64,000 bases of DNA, from assembly GCA_002839765.1 (NCBI GenBank), contig PGYR01000001.1, forward strand, positions 1 to 64,000, written 5' to 3'. The DNA is from Ignavibacteriae bacterium HGW-Ignavibacteriae-4 (GTDB lineage: Bacteria > Bacteroidota > Ignavibacteria > Kapaibacteriales > UBA2268). The position numbers were made by a program, and so were the translations under genes. This document shows, in pieces, positions 44,301 through 53,500 of the stretch (position 1 is the first letter of the stretch; each line of letters starts with the position of its first letter). Below the pieces are notes generated by a model, which was not told the DNA's origin, made no database searches, and saw only the letters and a list, made by a program, of their open reading frames with translations.

Positions 44301-45341
44301 GCAGAGGTTTTAGAACAAAAACTTGATTATACAAAAACTATACAATTCGCTTCCTTTAATCAAGGAAACAGTACAACTGATATTCTATCAATAACAAACA
44401 TAAATGAAGATGAATTGATAATTGAAAGTATAAATCTACCTCAGTATGTTACATTTAAAAATGTAGTCAATTTCCCTATTAAGTTAGCAAAAGATAGTGT
44501 GCTGATACTAGATATAGAATTTAAAACACTTAGAGTTGGTGAATTTAAAGATTCATTAAGAATAGTTACGTCTATGCCATGTGATAATAACTACATTGTT
44601 TTTTTAGAAGGAACTGTACTAGATACAACAATACCACCAGGGAATTTCATCGCAAATTTTGGACTTGGGAATTATAATACTCCACCTAAAATGGTCATAA
44701 ATATTCCCATTAACATATATGAAGATATCTATAAATTTGATTCAGTGGATGTTGAATCAATTACTTTAGATCTAATGTATCCATTCAATGCATTAGTATT
44801 AGGATCTGTTAAATCCCTACAAAATGAATTACAAGTATCAAAAACGGATGATAGAGGTAATCTTAGTTTGAACTTGAGTAAATCAGATAATAGTTTATTT
44901 AACTTAAACTCAAATAGATTACTTGAATTAGAATTTTATGTATTGGACGTTGTTCCAAATGATTACCAAATTGAGATGGTAAATGGTAATGTAAAATCAT
45001 TCCCTACTATGACTATAACTACTGAAGATAGTGTTTTAGTTAAAATTACAGAGAATTGTGTTAATAATACAGATTTCACTTTTGTCAACCGTTTGAATCT
45101 ATTATTCAAAGTAGAAAATAATAGCTTGAATATTAGCTTTGAACAGCCAACTGACGATACTTATACAATGGAATTGATAGACAATACTGGACAAACAATT
45201 GTAACTATTTTAGATGGTAATCAGAGTAGGGGAGTGCAACATAAAAATGTTAATATTAGCTCACTTTCAAGTGGTATCTACTATCTTACTTTAAGATATA
45301 TGGATAGAATATTAGTCGAAAAAGTAAGAATCATTAAATAA
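41397..45341 (+). CDS. Giant T9SS-secreted protein with lamin-tail-like and choice-of-anchor-D (ASH) domains
   Basis: 1314 residues. Signal peptide (1-19); a lamin-tail-like domain (about 20-215, A-V-I-S-E-Y-Y-N-D and W-T-E-I-L-I); an Ig/PKD-like region (about 375-470); then several ASH/choice-of-anchor-D-type units (about 550-1080, repeated I-D-F-G and T-L-x-I-x-N-x-G-x motifs); a cohesin-like sandwich (about 1090-1230, N-I-P-I-N-I-Y-E and Y-V-L-D-V-V-P); and a C-terminal T9SS type A sorting domain (about 1235-1314, S-S-G-I-Y-Y-L-T-L-R-Y). Predicted to be secreted by the type IX system to the cell surface; function unknown. Confidence 0.88.
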   Translation: MRVAIYIILLLASITQLIGQEAVISEYYNDSDFKNEWTEILITKDNTSLTGYELRDNTEKYNDGNSWQKGVKFNSNNLWKNLRIGTVIVINHRGTSAIDIDPRDGYIEVDAENNLYFDRPSWNGIASLSLQQFGDVVQLLNASGTNVHALAHVKYSSQGDFYKIVGRKIAYVGDCSLGYSISIGNASKLDDYNLNLDNLSGYDTGKSITLHSPGGTKGKANKNPKGSPINYRFWQLLREPVFNTASLKATRQDSTIKLKWNKVNLLSGSNDYGGYIILKTTDLGSFCKPIDGKIYYVGQKICVTSEVLAFIQGSDITEFIDENPICGATTQYSVFAYNFYDGKSTSWNIEDGRGIAYSDVINESNTESITLDNPIDVKIDSRLGTKFCSIDTTTLFTDLPNDKKNEYSYAWYFKRELDGSETILIDFKEPGISDSVTIYRPGYYRLEIKGDNGCITESNTVYIEILEQPESYIANESGNIITKDTVVYYCDNIDYKLRADTKPKDPKELIYLYKDGIKVSNFNVLFDVKSEGEYYYIFLNGDCKDTSYSVTFEKSISEVESNLNKLDYKLPLAKNSKIDSIIITNKSDKDIIYQKSDFKIKSPFTILNSFPITLKGNTTEKLFIEFKPLTNGKYYDTLNISTACNDLKIALNGEKVKSNVLVTADKDTIDFGVLISCTFIVDTTLTIRNEGDEWVILEGVNNFGSFAIYPFIPNDTLFPNESRIYHITTTDLNTGQRYNASYIKWISESGVEGRVNLILKAFVTVPSSGIVEDTLDFGILSGCDEFIIDSVHAFNDGKVEVELRKDDITAGIEIVNAPVIIPPGDTVVVILKYSKTSPKIINKRNQFKLIPGCAGAVPSFHVIAERQEGGYNLDIKDTIDFGKFYTCDEINKTIEVDINILEKEITEAINLINIEEQDGNFNISILPQEIDENTKIPISFNKINPGKYNSTVSLTFEPCGIQREITLIAEVLEQKLDYTKTIQFASFNQGNSTTDILSITNINEDELIIESINLPQYVTFKNVVNFPIKLAKDSVLILDIEFKTLRVGEFKDSLRIVTSMPCDNNYIVFLEGTVLDTTIPPGNFIANFGLGNYNTPPKMVINIPINIYEDIYKFDSVDVESITLDLMYPFNALVLGSVKSLQNELQVSKTDDRGNLSLNLSKSDNSLFNLNSNRLLELEFYVLDVVPNDYQIEMVNGNVKSFPTMTITTEDSVLVKITENCVNNTDFTFVNRLNLLFKVENNSLNISFEQPTDDTYTMELIDNTGQTIVTILDGNQSRGVQHKNVNISSLSSGIYYLTLRYMDRILVEKVRIIK

Positions 45342-45343
45342 AA

Positions 45344-45367
45344 AAGCCCTTCACTATGGAAGGGCTT
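45344..45367 (-). terminator. Intrinsic terminator of the amidohydrolase operon
   Basis: AAGCCCTTC pairs with GAAGGGCTT across ACTATG. The T-run lies on the minus-strand side, so it acts chiefly on the gene at 45385-48669, and may act weakly on the plus strand too. Confidence 0.8.
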
Positions 45368-45384
45368 AATTCATATTTAGTTTT

Positions 45385-48300
45385 CTAATGAATATGATTA
45401 GAATATCCGCATTGACACTTTGGTATTTCAAAACTTTTTATTCTTTCATGGAAATCGAAACCATTATATTTCTCAGATTCCCACCAAAACGCTTGACTTT
45501 TTACATCATAGTTACCAACTTCATTCATAGTTTCAGAATCGTAAACTCTTCCATTTAGAATTGTATAAACAACATTCTCTGTTTTATATAAATCTTCTAA
45601 TGGATTGCCATCAATAACTATAATATCTGCTAATTTACCTTTTTCTAAAGTCCCTATTTCATCATCCATTCCAATATACTCAGCTCCATTTATCGTTGCC
45701 GCTGCTAGAACTTCCATTTCAGTCATACCACCTTGATGTAACATCCACATTTCCCAATGCGCACCTAAACCTTGTAATTGTCCATGTGCTCCCATGTTAA
45801 TCTTAACACCATAATCAGTTAATTTTTTTAATGATTTTGAAGTTAGAATGTGACCATTTTCATATTCATCTTCAGGAATCATTGTTCTATGTCTAGCTCT
45901 AGAATCTATGATCTCCCGTGGAGTGAATCTTAATAGCCGTTCTTTTTCCCAAACATTAGTATGCTGATACCAATAATACTCACCCGTAACAGAACCGTAG
46001 TTTACAATTAATGTTGGTGTATTATGGGTTTCCGTATTTGACCAAAAATTTAAGACATCATTATAAAGGGGAGCAATAGGAACATTATGTTCTATACCCG
46101 TATGTCCATCTGCTATCATTGTTAAATTATGGAAAAAATTAGAACCACCTTCTGGTACAACTAGCATTTCTAACTCCCTCGCTGCTTCAATTATTTGCTG
46201 TCTTTGATTTCTACGAGGTTGGTTATATGATTTGACAGAAAAAGCACCAAAAGCTTTTGTTCTCTTCAAATGAGTCTTTGCATCGTCTAAGTTATTTATT
46301 ACAGCTTTGAAATCACCATCGGCACCATATAGTATAATCCCAGTCGAGTATGTTCTAGGGCCAATCATTCTACCAGTTTTAATCATTTCTGATTGACTAA
46401 AAACCATTTCTGTATTAGATGACGGATCATGTGTAGTTGTAACACCATAAGCTAAATTTGCCCAATATGGCCAGTGTTTCTCAGGACTAATCCCATATCT
46501 AAATGTTCCTTGATGAGCATGAACATCTATTAGACCTGGCATAGTTGTCTTACCTTGCAAATTTATAATTTTTGCATCACTTGGAATACTAATTTCACCT
46601 TGTTTCCCAACAGCAACAATTTTGTTTTCGTTGATTAAGATAGTTCCATTATCAATGACTTTTCTATCTTTATCCATAGTAATAATTCTAGTATTCGTTA
46701 ATGCTATTTTTCCAGATGGTTTGTCAGACTTTAATTTTGGACCAATATCAAAAGAAGTTGACTTCTGTTTCTCAGTTTCTTTTTTGTTATCATTAAGATA
46801 TTCAAAGGACTCTTTTAAACTAATAGTATGGTATTGATCACCAAGTGTCCAATGTAGGTTCTTGCTGTCGCTTGACCAGTGCATATTTATACCAGCATCG
46901 TCCGCAACATTAACGACAGGAATTGATTTTATATCAGCCGATAAAACAATTGGTTGTCCTGTTTTAGGAAACCTAGCTATATAAACTTTGTGCAATTCAT
47001 TGAATGCTATAAACTGACCATCAGGAGAGGGTACAAATCTATTAGCATAAGTCGAGGTGAAATGAGTCTTTTTATCATTCCCAAATAAATCTACTGAATG
47101 ATACCCCTTATCAAGTTCACCAAAATAATAACCACCGGTTTGATAGAATACCCTTGTTTCATCTTCATTGAACTGAGGATATTCACCTTCTTCTGTTATT
47201 AATACTGGTTTAGCTTGTTTACTTAAATCAAGAGTATAAATACCTGGTTCATCGCTATAAGAGTAGCCCTGGTGTTCGTTTCCACCTTCTTTCAAAAATA
47301 ATAACTTGCTTTCATTTTTCGAGTAGCTTGGTGTTCTATAAATTCCTTTGGGCAAATCAAAAGTTCTTGTTTCATTTGAAATGAAGTTATATGATTTAAT
47401 TTTCCCTTTATCAGCATCAGTCCAAGTAACATAAACTATCTTATTACCATCATTACTAAATGATGGTTCAAATTCAAGATTACTTTCTTGCGTTAGTCTT
47501 TTAGCTACTTTAGATTTAATATCGTAAACATATAAGTAACCAGCAGCATTATAAGCTATTTTGTCCCCTTTGGGTGATGTCACTACACCTCTTAGGACTT
47601 TAGAGTCAATTTCATCAGTGAAAACCTTGTTCTTGAAACTAACTGTTTCTTGCAATCTATGTTTAGCATTTACTTCAAAAGGAATTTCAGTAAATGACTT
47701 ATTACTAATATTCACATTCCATATTTTACCATTTCCATAGATTATTATGTTCTTACTATCTGGTGTCCAATCATAATTAGGATATACTCCAAATATAGCC
47801 CAAGCTTCTTGTTGGTCTTTTATTAATCCATCAAATAAAGGCCATTCTTCTCCTGTGACTAAATCCTTAATAAATAGAATTGTCTTAGTTCTTACTCTTG
47901 ATACGAAAGCTAGATACTTTCCATCTGGAGATGATTGTGGTCTGAATGCTCCACCTGGACCACCTGCATATACTTTAGTTTCCCCTGTCTCAAATTCGTA
48001 ACGTTTAATCGCATATATCTGATTATTAGGGTCTTTATTATATTGGAATGAACCTCCAGGATACATATCTTCAGAATAGTACATATATTTACCATCTACA
48101 GAAACATTTGGTTCATTGACATCTTGCTGATCATTTTTCTTTTTTGTTAGCTCAATACCACTCCCACCAGAAATGTGATACATCCACATCTCTCCGGCAC
48201 CAGCAGACCTGGTTGAAGTAAAGTGCTTTCTAGCAATTAGAAATTCGCTATCGGGTGTCCAATCAGCATTATTCAATAATCTAAAATCTTCCTTGGTAAT

Positions 48301-48669
48301 TTGTTTAGGATTACTTCCATCTACATTCATTATCCAGATATTATCTGCACCATCAAAATCACTAGTAAATGAAATATACTTCCCATTTGGTGAAAATCGG
48401 GGTTGTACTTCCCATGCTAAACCTTGTCGAAGGACTTTAGCTTTTCCACCAGTTATAGGTATAGTATATATGTCACCTAACATATCAAATACTATTGTAT
48501 TTCCATCAGGACTTACATCTAGATTCATCCATGTTCCCTCAGTAACAGTAAATTCAACTGTTTTGTTATTACCAGGTGGATTACTTATATCCCATTTCTC
48601 TTTTTCTTCTTCCGATGCTAAATTACTTACCCAAAGTAGGGTCAGTAAGAATAAGAGCGTCTGTTTCAT
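45385..48669 (-). CDS. Exported TolB/tricorn-like beta-propeller amidohydrolase
   Basis: 1094 residues with a signal peptide (1-19). The first two thirds hold WD40-like/PD40 repeats (S-P-N-G-K-Y-I-S-F-T-S-D-F-D-G-A-D-N-I-W, S-P-D-G-K-Y-L-A-F-V-S). The last third is an amidohydrolase: M-P-G-L-I-D-V-H-A-H-Q-G (metal HxH), H-D-P-S-S-N, G-H-T-G-I-E-H-N-V-P, N-M-G-A-H-G-Q and A-D-I-I-V-I-D-G-N-P-L. A Cys- and His-containing tail (C-Q-C-G-Y-S-N-H-I-H) ends the protein. The ATG is preceded by AAGGAG, 7 bases upstream, and overlaps the end of the DUF885 gene by 47 bases. Likely periplasmic hydrolase of a peptide or amide substrate. Confidence 0.9.
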   Translation of the reverse strand: MKQTLLFLLTLLWVSNLASEEEKEKWDISNPPGNNKTVEFTVTEGTWMNLDVSPDGNTIVFDMLGDIYTIPITGGKAKVLRQGLAWEVQPRFSPNGKYISFTSDFDGADNIWIMNVDGSNPKQITKEDFRLLNNADWTPDSEFLIARKHFTSTRSAGAGEMWMYHISGGSGIELTKKKNDQQDVNEPNVSVDGKYMYYSEDMYPGGSFQYNKDPNNQIYAIKRYEFETGETKVYAGGPGGAFRPQSSPDGKYLAFVSRVRTKTILFIKDLVTGEEWPLFDGLIKDQQEAWAIFGVYPNYDWTPDSKNIIIYGNGKIWNVNISNKSFTEIPFEVNAKHRLQETVSFKNKVFTDEIDSKVLRGVVTSPKGDKIAYNAAGYLYVYDIKSKVAKRLTQESNLEFEPSFSNDGNKIVYVTWTDADKGKIKSYNFISNETRTFDLPKGIYRTPSYSKNESKLLFLKEGGNEHQGYSYSDEPGIYTLDLSKQAKPVLITEEGEYPQFNEDETRVFYQTGGYYFGELDKGYHSVDLFGNDKKTHFTSTYANRFVPSPDGQFIAFNELHKVYIARFPKTGQPIVLSADIKSIPVVNVADDAGINMHWSSDSKNLHWTLGDQYHTISLKESFEYLNDNKKETEKQKSTSFDIGPKLKSDKPSGKIALTNTRIITMDKDRKVIDNGTILINENKIVAVGKQGEISIPSDAKIINLQGKTTMPGLIDVHAHQGTFRYGISPEKHWPYWANLAYGVTTTHDPSSNTEMVFSQSEMIKTGRMIGPRTYSTGIILYGADGDFKAVINNLDDAKTHLKRTKAFGAFSVKSYNQPRRNQRQQIIEAARELEMLVVPEGGSNFFHNLTMIADGHTGIEHNVPIAPLYNDVLNFWSNTETHNTPTLIVNYGSVTGEYYWYQHTNVWEKERLLRFTPREIIDSRARHRTMIPEDEYENGHILTSKSLKKLTDYGVKINMGAHGQLQGLGAHWEMWMLHQGGMTEMEVLAAATINGAEYIGMDDEIGTLEKGKLADIIVIDGNPLEDLYKTENVVYTILNGRVYDSETMNEVGNYDVKSQAFWWESEKYNGFDFHERIKSFEIPKCQCGYSNHIH

Positions 48670-50467
48670 TAATTTCTCCTTGTTCCGAATTATTTGATTT
48701 ATTTTTAACTATCCAATTATTAATTGTTTCCGAAAGTACAAAGAGTGGTACTGGGCCATCTTTTAGAACTAAATCGTGAAATTTCTTTATGTCAAATTTA
48801 TCTTTAAGTGATTTCTTTGCTTTTTCTCTTAGATCTAAAATGTGTCGCATACCTAACTTGTAACCGGTAGCCTGTCCTGGCATTACAATATGTCTATCAA
48901 CCATACCAATAGATTCAGAGTTAGTAGCAGGTGTATTATTATTATAGTAATCTATTGCTGTTTGTCTATCCCATTTTTTAGCATGTATCCCTACATCGAC
49001 AACTAATCTGCAAGCTCTCCAAAGTTCCATTGCTAATCGCCCAAAATCAGAATAAGGGTTCGAATAATATCCAATTTCTTTTGGTAATAATTCTGAATAT
49101 AGTCCCCAACCTTCTACATAGCTTACATATAGATTTCCAATACTTCTAAACTTAGGAATTCCTTCTAATTCTTGAGAAATAGCTATTTGCATGTGATGTC
49201 CAGGTATTCCTTCATGATAAGCTAATGCTTCCATTTGATAAATAGGCATGTCAGCCATATTATACAAGTTAGCATAGTAAATCCCTGGTCGTTTACCATC
49301 TATTGATGGTGTTTCATAGAATGCTGTTCCAGCTGATTGCTCTCTGAAAGGCTCTACTGATTTTACCATTAGCTCCGTTTTGGGAATTACATTAAATAAT
49401 TTAGGTAATTCTTGTTTCATAGAATTGATAATTGATTTAGCACTATCAAGATACATTTGTTTTCCTTCTAAGGTATTAGGAAAATAGAATTGTTTATCTT
49501 CTCTCATGAATTTGAAAAATGAATTCAAATCACCTTTAAAACCGACATTATCTTTTATTTTAATCATTTCATTATGAATTCTTTCAACTTCAGAAAGTCC
49601 ATATTGGTAAATCTCATCCGAAGTAATGTCTATCGTATTATTCAATTTTATTTGATAATTGTAATAATTAACTCCATTTTTAAGTGACCAAGCACCAATT
49701 TCTTCGTTAGACGCTTTTTTTAATTCATTTAAATAAATAACTAAATTTTGATATGCTACAGAGAAATTATCAGTAATTGCTTTTCTAATTTCACTATCTA
49801 AATCAATATTTATTTTGGCCGTTTTAGATTTAAAATCTTTATAGATAGGATGATTATCAATAGTATTCTTTGAATTTAATATCAGATTTTTTGAACTTTG
49901 AATAACATAATCAAGAATCATAACTGGAGCAACAATTCCTTTACTTTCTCTTCTTTTCAAATTATCAATAAGTTGGTTAATAACTTCTGGAACATTATTC
50001 ACTCTACTAAGGTAATTGTCGGCGTCTTTCTTGTTATTTATAGTATGTTGATTAATAAGTGTTGATGGAATCTTAGTGTGCCATCCATCCATTTGGCTTA
50101 CCGGATATACATGATATATATATTCCGCACCTGCTAACTCAGTCTCAACATTGTAAAGATAGATTTTATAACTTAATAATGATTGATCTGTTAAATTACT
50201 AACTTTAAAGTTTTTTGATAATTCTACAATGTTCTTAGTCAATATATCTAGCTCAGCTAATTGCATACTATCTGAAATGTTATCCCATTTATCATCGTTT
50301 GTCCTATAACCGTATTCTGTTTGTAAAGCTGGAAATCTATTAACTTTTGCTAACCACACGGAATCTAACCATTTATTAAACTCTACATTCTGATTATTAT
50401 TTATTGGTTTTGGGGAATCCGTACAAGAAAAAAGTAGAATAGATAAAAGTAGGATAAAGTATTTCAT
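48623..50467 (-). CDS. DUF885 family metalloprotease-like lipoprotein
   Basis: 614 residues with a lipoprotein signal (L-L-F-S-C, lipid Cys 15). DUF885 proteins have an H-E-x-x-x-G-H-H type metal motif, here A-Y-H-E-G-I-P-G-H-H-M-Q at about residue 415, along with E-G-W-G-L-Y-S-E-L and Y-K-L-G at usual places. Proteins of this group are predicted zinc peptidases. The stop is 47 bases inside the following amidohydrolase gene, so both are expressed together; they might act on the same class of peptides. Confidence 0.88.
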   Translation of the reverse strand: MKYFILLLSILLFSCTDSPKPINNNQNVEFNKWLDSVWLAKVNRFPALQTEYGYRTNDDKWDNISDSMQLAELDILTKNIVELSKNFKVSNLTDQSLLSYKIYLYNVETELAGAEYIYHVYPVSQMDGWHTKIPSTLINQHTINNKKDADNYLSRVNNVPEVINQLIDNLKRRESKGIVAPVMILDYVIQSSKNLILNSKNTIDNHPIYKDFKSKTAKINIDLDSEIRKAITDNFSVAYQNLVIYLNELKKASNEEIGAWSLKNGVNYYNYQIKLNNTIDITSDEIYQYGLSEVERIHNEMIKIKDNVGFKGDLNSFFKFMREDKQFYFPNTLEGKQMYLDSAKSIINSMKQELPKLFNVIPKTELMVKSVEPFREQSAGTAFYETPSIDGKRPGIYYANLYNMADMPIYQMEALAYHEGIPGHHMQIAISQELEGIPKFRSIGNLYVSYVEGWGLYSELLPKEIGYYSNPYSDFGRLAMELWRACRLVVDVGIHAKKWDRQTAIDYYNNNTPATNSESIGMVDRHIVMPGQATGYKLGMRHILDLREKAKKSLKDKFDIKKFHDLVLKDGPVPLFVLSETINNWIVKNKSNNSEQGEINETDALILTDPTLGK

Positions 50468-50576
50468 AAAATTGCACTATTTGATTATCAGTAAAATATA
50501 AATATAACAGATTATGTAACATTTTTAGTATATTATTATTATTAAAGTATATGACTTTACAAAAACCCAAAAAATA

Positions 50577-53500
50577 ATGAAAACTATTTACACAATATTG
50601 ATTTTAATAGTAGCAAGTAACCTGCTAAATGGGCAGAATTTTCATGTTTATGATGTGAATTCTGATGAATATCCAATTATAAACGCAAAATTCTACGTTA
50701 CTGATTCTGGTAATAAACAAATAACCCAATTTGTTCCAGAAGAATTTCAAATTATAGAGAATATGATTAATCGAACAGTCAGGGAAATACAATGTAGTCC
50801 TGATCCTGTTTTCAATAGAATTTCAACTGTTCTAACTATTGATGTATCTGGCTCAATGAAAGGACAAAGATTAGATTGGGTAAAGCTTGCGGCAAGCCAA
50901 TGGATAGAACAAATGGATTCACTAAACGAAGAAACTGCAATTACTACATTTGATGATGAAGCCTTACTTTATTCAGACTTTAAGATTAATAAATCTTTAT
51001 TACTTGAATCTATTGCTTCTCTAGAGATAAGAAATGGGACAAATTATAAGAATGCATTTCTCGATCCTTATGCTGGAGCTTTAGATGTTGCACGTAGAGC
51101 GAATTACAAACCTATTATAATCTTTTTGACTGATGGTATTGGTTTATCTGATTTCAATACTAAAGATATAGTTAGAAGAGCAGAAGAACTTGGTGCAATA
51201 GTTTATTCAATTTCTATTGATATTTCACTGCCTGTTGAAATGAAAGCTGTTTCAGACGCAACTGGAGGTCAATACTTCGAAAATATTGATTCTAAAGAAA
51301 AATTGATAGAAGTTTATAATACAATCCGAAAAATTGCAATTAGTACTAGTCCATGTAATATTTCATGGTTTACTGAAGGGTGTTTACTCGGAAGAGAAGC
51401 AGATATAGAATATAAACCATTGAAACTTAATAAGAAAGTATCATATGATTCACCAGGCGAAAAATTTCCTGAGTTTGAATATATAATAGATGACGGGTTC
51501 GCTACTTTTGAATGTGAAAAACAATCGACTTATCTAATGAAATTAAAAGCTGTAAATGGCAATATTGAAATAAAAGGAATTAATAAGAATAGCGGAACTG
51601 CCATTTGTTCTGATTTTACTGCAAGTTTTGTAAATAAAAAGGTACCTTTCTCTTTAGAAAAAGATTCAATTGTTGATATTCTAATTAGTTATAACCCTTC
51701 AGATAATAATTATAAAATTTGTGAATTTGAAATAGATGCGAGCTCTTGTTTAAATAATAAGATCAATGCTGTTAGCAATTGTTTAAATTCACCTCCTTCA
51801 AGTGTTCCAATTAAAATTAGAAGACCAAATGGTGGGGAAGTATTCAAATCTATAAGTAAAGAAAAAATATTTTGGGATGGCACTCCGCAGAATACTAATA
51901 TAATGATAGATTATTCTATAGATTCAGGTAAAAGCTGGAATATAGTTGACTATGGTAAAATGTATAATATGTCCGAATGGATTATTCCAAATGTTGAAAG
52001 TGACAATTGTTTAGTTAGAGTAAAAAAAATAAGTGATAATGCTGGTAGAAAAATTTACGATGCTAATATAGATAAAAGTGATGTAAAAAGAATAAGTTGG
52101 AATAAACGAGGTAATGTTTTTGCAATATTAACAGGTACTAATTCTATTAAATTATATAATAGTATCACGGGCGAAAAGATAAATGAATTTTTTATGGATA
52201 CGGATACTTCTTCATTTATAGATGTTCAGTTTTTTCCTGATGGTGCACGTTTATTCGTCACAAATCCAGACGGTTTACATATCTTTAATGTACTAAATAA
52301 AAAGTTTGTAAAGATAAATGACCTAACTGGTGAGTTAGAACTAAGTAACGATGAAAAGATAATAACTATTACGAATGCTGACAGTATAGCGATTATGGAT
52401 ATAATGACAAGAGAGATACTCAAAGTAATCAAAAGACCTATTATTAATGGAAAGATATCAAATTCTGCAATTTCTAATGATTCACGTAAACTAGCATTTT
52501 GTGTTGACTCTAATGGCATTACAGATTCAATATATGTCTACGAAAAGAGTACTACATGGAAAGTGACCTCTAACTATATAATGTTTGATACTACAGAAAA
52601 ATATTCTTATAAGAATATAGATTGGAGCTTTGATGATAAATTTATTTTTACTACTTCAGCTGTTAGTACAATTCGATTCATTGAACTATGGGATGTTAGT
52701 ACTAGAAAAAAAGAAGTTAGAATATTTAGACCTTCTACTCGAATTTCAGATATAAAAGCTTCTTCAATTGAAAATTTAGTTGTGACAGTGGATCATGGTT
52801 CAAATGTAATAGTTTGGGAAGTTGTTGAAATTGGAGGGAAAAAAGAATTTCAAGAAAAATATAGCTTCTTATCTAATAGTATAATTAATAACACTATAGA
52901 ATGGAGTCCTGATTTTACTAGATTTGCAGTAGGAACAGATGGTTTATCAACTGATAATTTATTAGCAGTTTATTCAGTAAGACCATATCCTGAATATGAA
53001 GATATTTCAGATAGTGTATTCTCTATAAGAAAGACAGTTTTTGAAGTTCCGGATATTGATTTAGGTGTTGAATTAGTTGGTCAAACTAAAGACTCAACAA
53101 TTGCTAATTTGCTTAAGTATAACTTCGAATATCCATTTAAGATTGATTCTGTTAATATATCTGGAAATGACAAGGCTATGTTCACTATTTCAAATAGTCC
53201 CTCATTGCCTAATATTGCAAATAAAATAGATCAACCAAATTTTGAATTTGGATTCACGCCAAATAAGGAAGGTAATTTTACAGCTAATCTTAATATTTAT
53301 ACCCAATATGGATTAAAAACGAGTAAACTAATGGCTAAAGGAGTAAAGCCATTAGTTCAAGTTGAAAACTATAACTTTGGTGAAGTTCTTATAACTAAAG
53401 ATTCTACAATCAAGAAAAACTCTATTATTAATAATGGTACCTCTAAATTAAAAATTAATAGAATATATTTAGTTGGTCCGTCAGATAAATTCTTTAGATT

